Origin: a bacterium
GTDB taxonomy: Bacteria > Myxococcota_A > Bradymonadia > Bradymonadales > Bradymonadaceae
Assembly (NCBI GenBank): GCA_030427705.1
Contig: JAUIBR010000004.1
Coordinates: forward strand, 1-64,000
DNA: 64,000 bases
Direction: 5' to 3'
A program made the translations under genes and the position numbers. The notes below the pieces were generated by a model that was given only the letters and a program-made list of their open reading frames with translations, was not told the origin of the DNA and searched no databases. Positions 62,940 through 64,000 of the stretch are shown here, piece by piece; positions within the stretch are counted from its first letter, which is position 1, and the number at the start of each line of letters is the position of its first letter.

Positions 62940-64000
62940 ATGTCTCGTTTGAGAGTAGGTATTGTTGGCGGCGGCAGCATCGCCGAACTTCATGCCAAGG
63001 GCTACGAGAAGGATAATCGTGCTGAAATCGTTGCGGTTTGTGACCGTGACGAGGATACGGCGATTCGTCGAGCTTTGGATTGGGGTGCTCGCAACTACTA
63101 CACTGAATTCGACGAGATGCTCCGCAACCCGGACATCGATGCCATCGAAATCGTGACCCCGAACTACCTTCATGGTCGGCAAGCACTCGCCGTTTTGAAG
63201 GCAGGAAAGCACGTCTCCATCGAGCGCCCCATCGCGACGACGATCGAAGAGGCCGATGCGATTTTGGCGGCAGCTGAAGAGAATGGAAAGATTGTCCAAG
63301 TCTACGAACCATGCTTGTTCTACAAGCCGCTCCTAGACGCGCGAAATCTTATCGATGCGGGTGAGATTGGAAAACCAACCAGCATCTCGGTCAACGCAAC
63401 GGTCGGAAAGTCGCTCAGCGGCATCTGGAACTTCGAGAACGAAAGCGAGGCATGGCGCTTCGATCCGAATCTCGCGGGTGGCACGCCGATGCTCTACGAC
63501 GTCGGTTATCAGGCGATTTGCATCAGCCTGTTCCTGATCGGCAGCATCGAGAAAGTCGACACCTGGCAAGCGAACACCAAGCTCAATGAACAATATGCGA
63601 TCGACGCGCCAACCACCTCGATGTGGAAGCACTTCGGGCAGGAAGTTTACGGGTCGTTGATGTTCACATACGCGCCCGAGCGCAAAATGCGCACGCTCTA
63701 CCACCCGCTGGAACTGCGTATCACAGTGGGCGGAACGCGTGGCGATATCACGATCATCCGCTCCAGTGATCCCACCCAGTTGGAGTCGCCGGTAGAGCTT
63801 CGACGTGACGCGCGCAAAGTCTACTACGGTCAGAAAAACACGGCGTACGAAGACAGCTTTGTGCGCGCGACGCGCAACTTCGTCAGCTCGTGTTTGGGCA
63901 AGGAAGAGCCGCTCCTACGCGGTGCAGAGGCTAAGCAGCTTCTGATCCTAACGCTGGCCTACCAGGAGGCCGCCAAACGCGGTCGCTCCATCAGTTTGCA
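62940..64000 (+). CDS. Gfo/Idh/MocA family oxidoreductase (partial, C-terminus outside window)
   Basis: The frame opens at the ATG at 62940 (GGAG six bases before it) and is still open at the window end after about 353 codons. The Rossmann start RVGIVGGGSIAELHAKGY, the AVCDRDEDTA strand and the EIVTPNYLHGRQALAVLKAGKHVSIERPI region (the place of the usual EKP motif, here ERP) are typical. The later part (AWRFDPNLAGGTPMLYDVGYQAI) carries the substrate domain. These NAD(P)-dependent enzymes act on sugars or sugar derivatives. Substrate unknown. Confidence 0.9.
   Translation, partial: MSRLRVGIVGGGSIAELHAKGYEKDNRAEIVAVCDRDEDTAIRRALDWGARNYYTEFDEMLRNPDIDAIEIVTPNYLHGRQALAVLKAGKHVSIERPIATTIEEADAILAAAEENGKIVQVYEPCLFYKPLLDARNLIDAGEIGKPTSISVNATVGKSLSGIWNFENESEAWRFDPNLAGGTPMLYDVGYQAICISLFLIGSIEKVDTWQANTKLNEQYAIDAPTTSMWKHFGQEVYGSLMFTYAPERKMRTLYHPLELRITVGGTRGDITIIRSSDPTQLESPVELRRDARKVYYGQKNTAYEDSFVRATRNFVSSCLGKEEPLLRGAEAKQLLILTLAYQEAAKRGRSISL

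Overview
The window looks like chromosome from a Bradymonadales-type (formerly deltaproteobacterial) predatory or marine bacterium. The basis is indirect: at least seven lipoproteins carry an Asn-rich linker of the NNxNNx type just after (in one case between) the folded parts, there are MopE-like metal-binding repeats, Cys-rich and Big_2 surface lipoproteins, a eukaryote-like Ser/Thr kinase, and GC that by eye is in the mid-50s. No rRNA, tRNA, CRISPR array, prophage or insertion sequence was recognised. Both ends cut through genes: a PQQ-type sugar dehydrogenase lipoprotein on the left and a Gfo/Idh/MocA oxidoreductase on the right.

Layout. 1-7.3 kb: sugar dehydrogenase lipoprotein, a TetR regulator with two matched operator palindromes driving an acyl-CoA dehydrogenase, then small secreted proteins and a VPGC-type thioredoxin/MsrA-like lipoprotein. 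7.5-13.6 kb (minus strand): LivF and a Liv-type binding protein, a GAF/HD-GYP phosphodiesterase and an eight-repeat Big_2 lipoprotein. 13.7-20.3 kb: MFS exporter, then a coupled trio (DUF4190-like membrane protein, M14 carboxypeptidase, Cys-rich lipoprotein) and an S9 peptidase. 20.4-26.2 kb: ceramidase-like and other Asn-linker lipoproteins. 26.6-31.1 kb: glyoxylate shunt (aceB-aceA) divergent from a RamB/PrpR-type regulator. 31.1-35.5 kb: App1-like phosphatase, plsX and an outer-membrane barrel with two N-terminal haem-c motifs, divergent from a duplicated cytochrome-like lipoprotein. 36-41.2 kb: acyl-CoA synthetase, LivG, a 2-keto-4-pentenoate hydratase-type enzyme and a GT39-like membrane protein. 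41.3-46.7 kb: beta-barrel protein, RNase R-family enzyme and a 3-oxoacid CoA-transferase. 47.1-52.2 kb: dcd, MopE-like lipoprotein, rpoN and hpf. 52.2-64 kb: TlpA-like protein, ECF sigma/anti-sigma pair, Ser/Thr kinase followed by two ATPase-permease ABC pairs, pepA and the truncated oxidoreductase.

Metabolic theme: acyl-CoA dehydrogenase, acyl-CoA synthetase, CoA-transferase, isocitrate lyase and malate synthase together fit growth on fatty acids, ketone bodies or acetate-yielding substrates, with RamB-like control of the glyoxylate shunt. Several peptidases (M14, S9, PepA) and Liv-type transport parts fit use of peptides and amino acids.

The most unusual signal is not a gene. Several genes carry short tandem arrays that begin at, or within a few bases of, their stop codon: heptamers after the acyl-CoA dehydrogenase and livF (both bounded by TAG and TCC), octamers after the ramB-like gene, two different 23-25-bp arrays that start with the TGA stops of two convergent genes and meet in the middle, and hairpin-rich arrays in inverted orientation on both sides of dcd.
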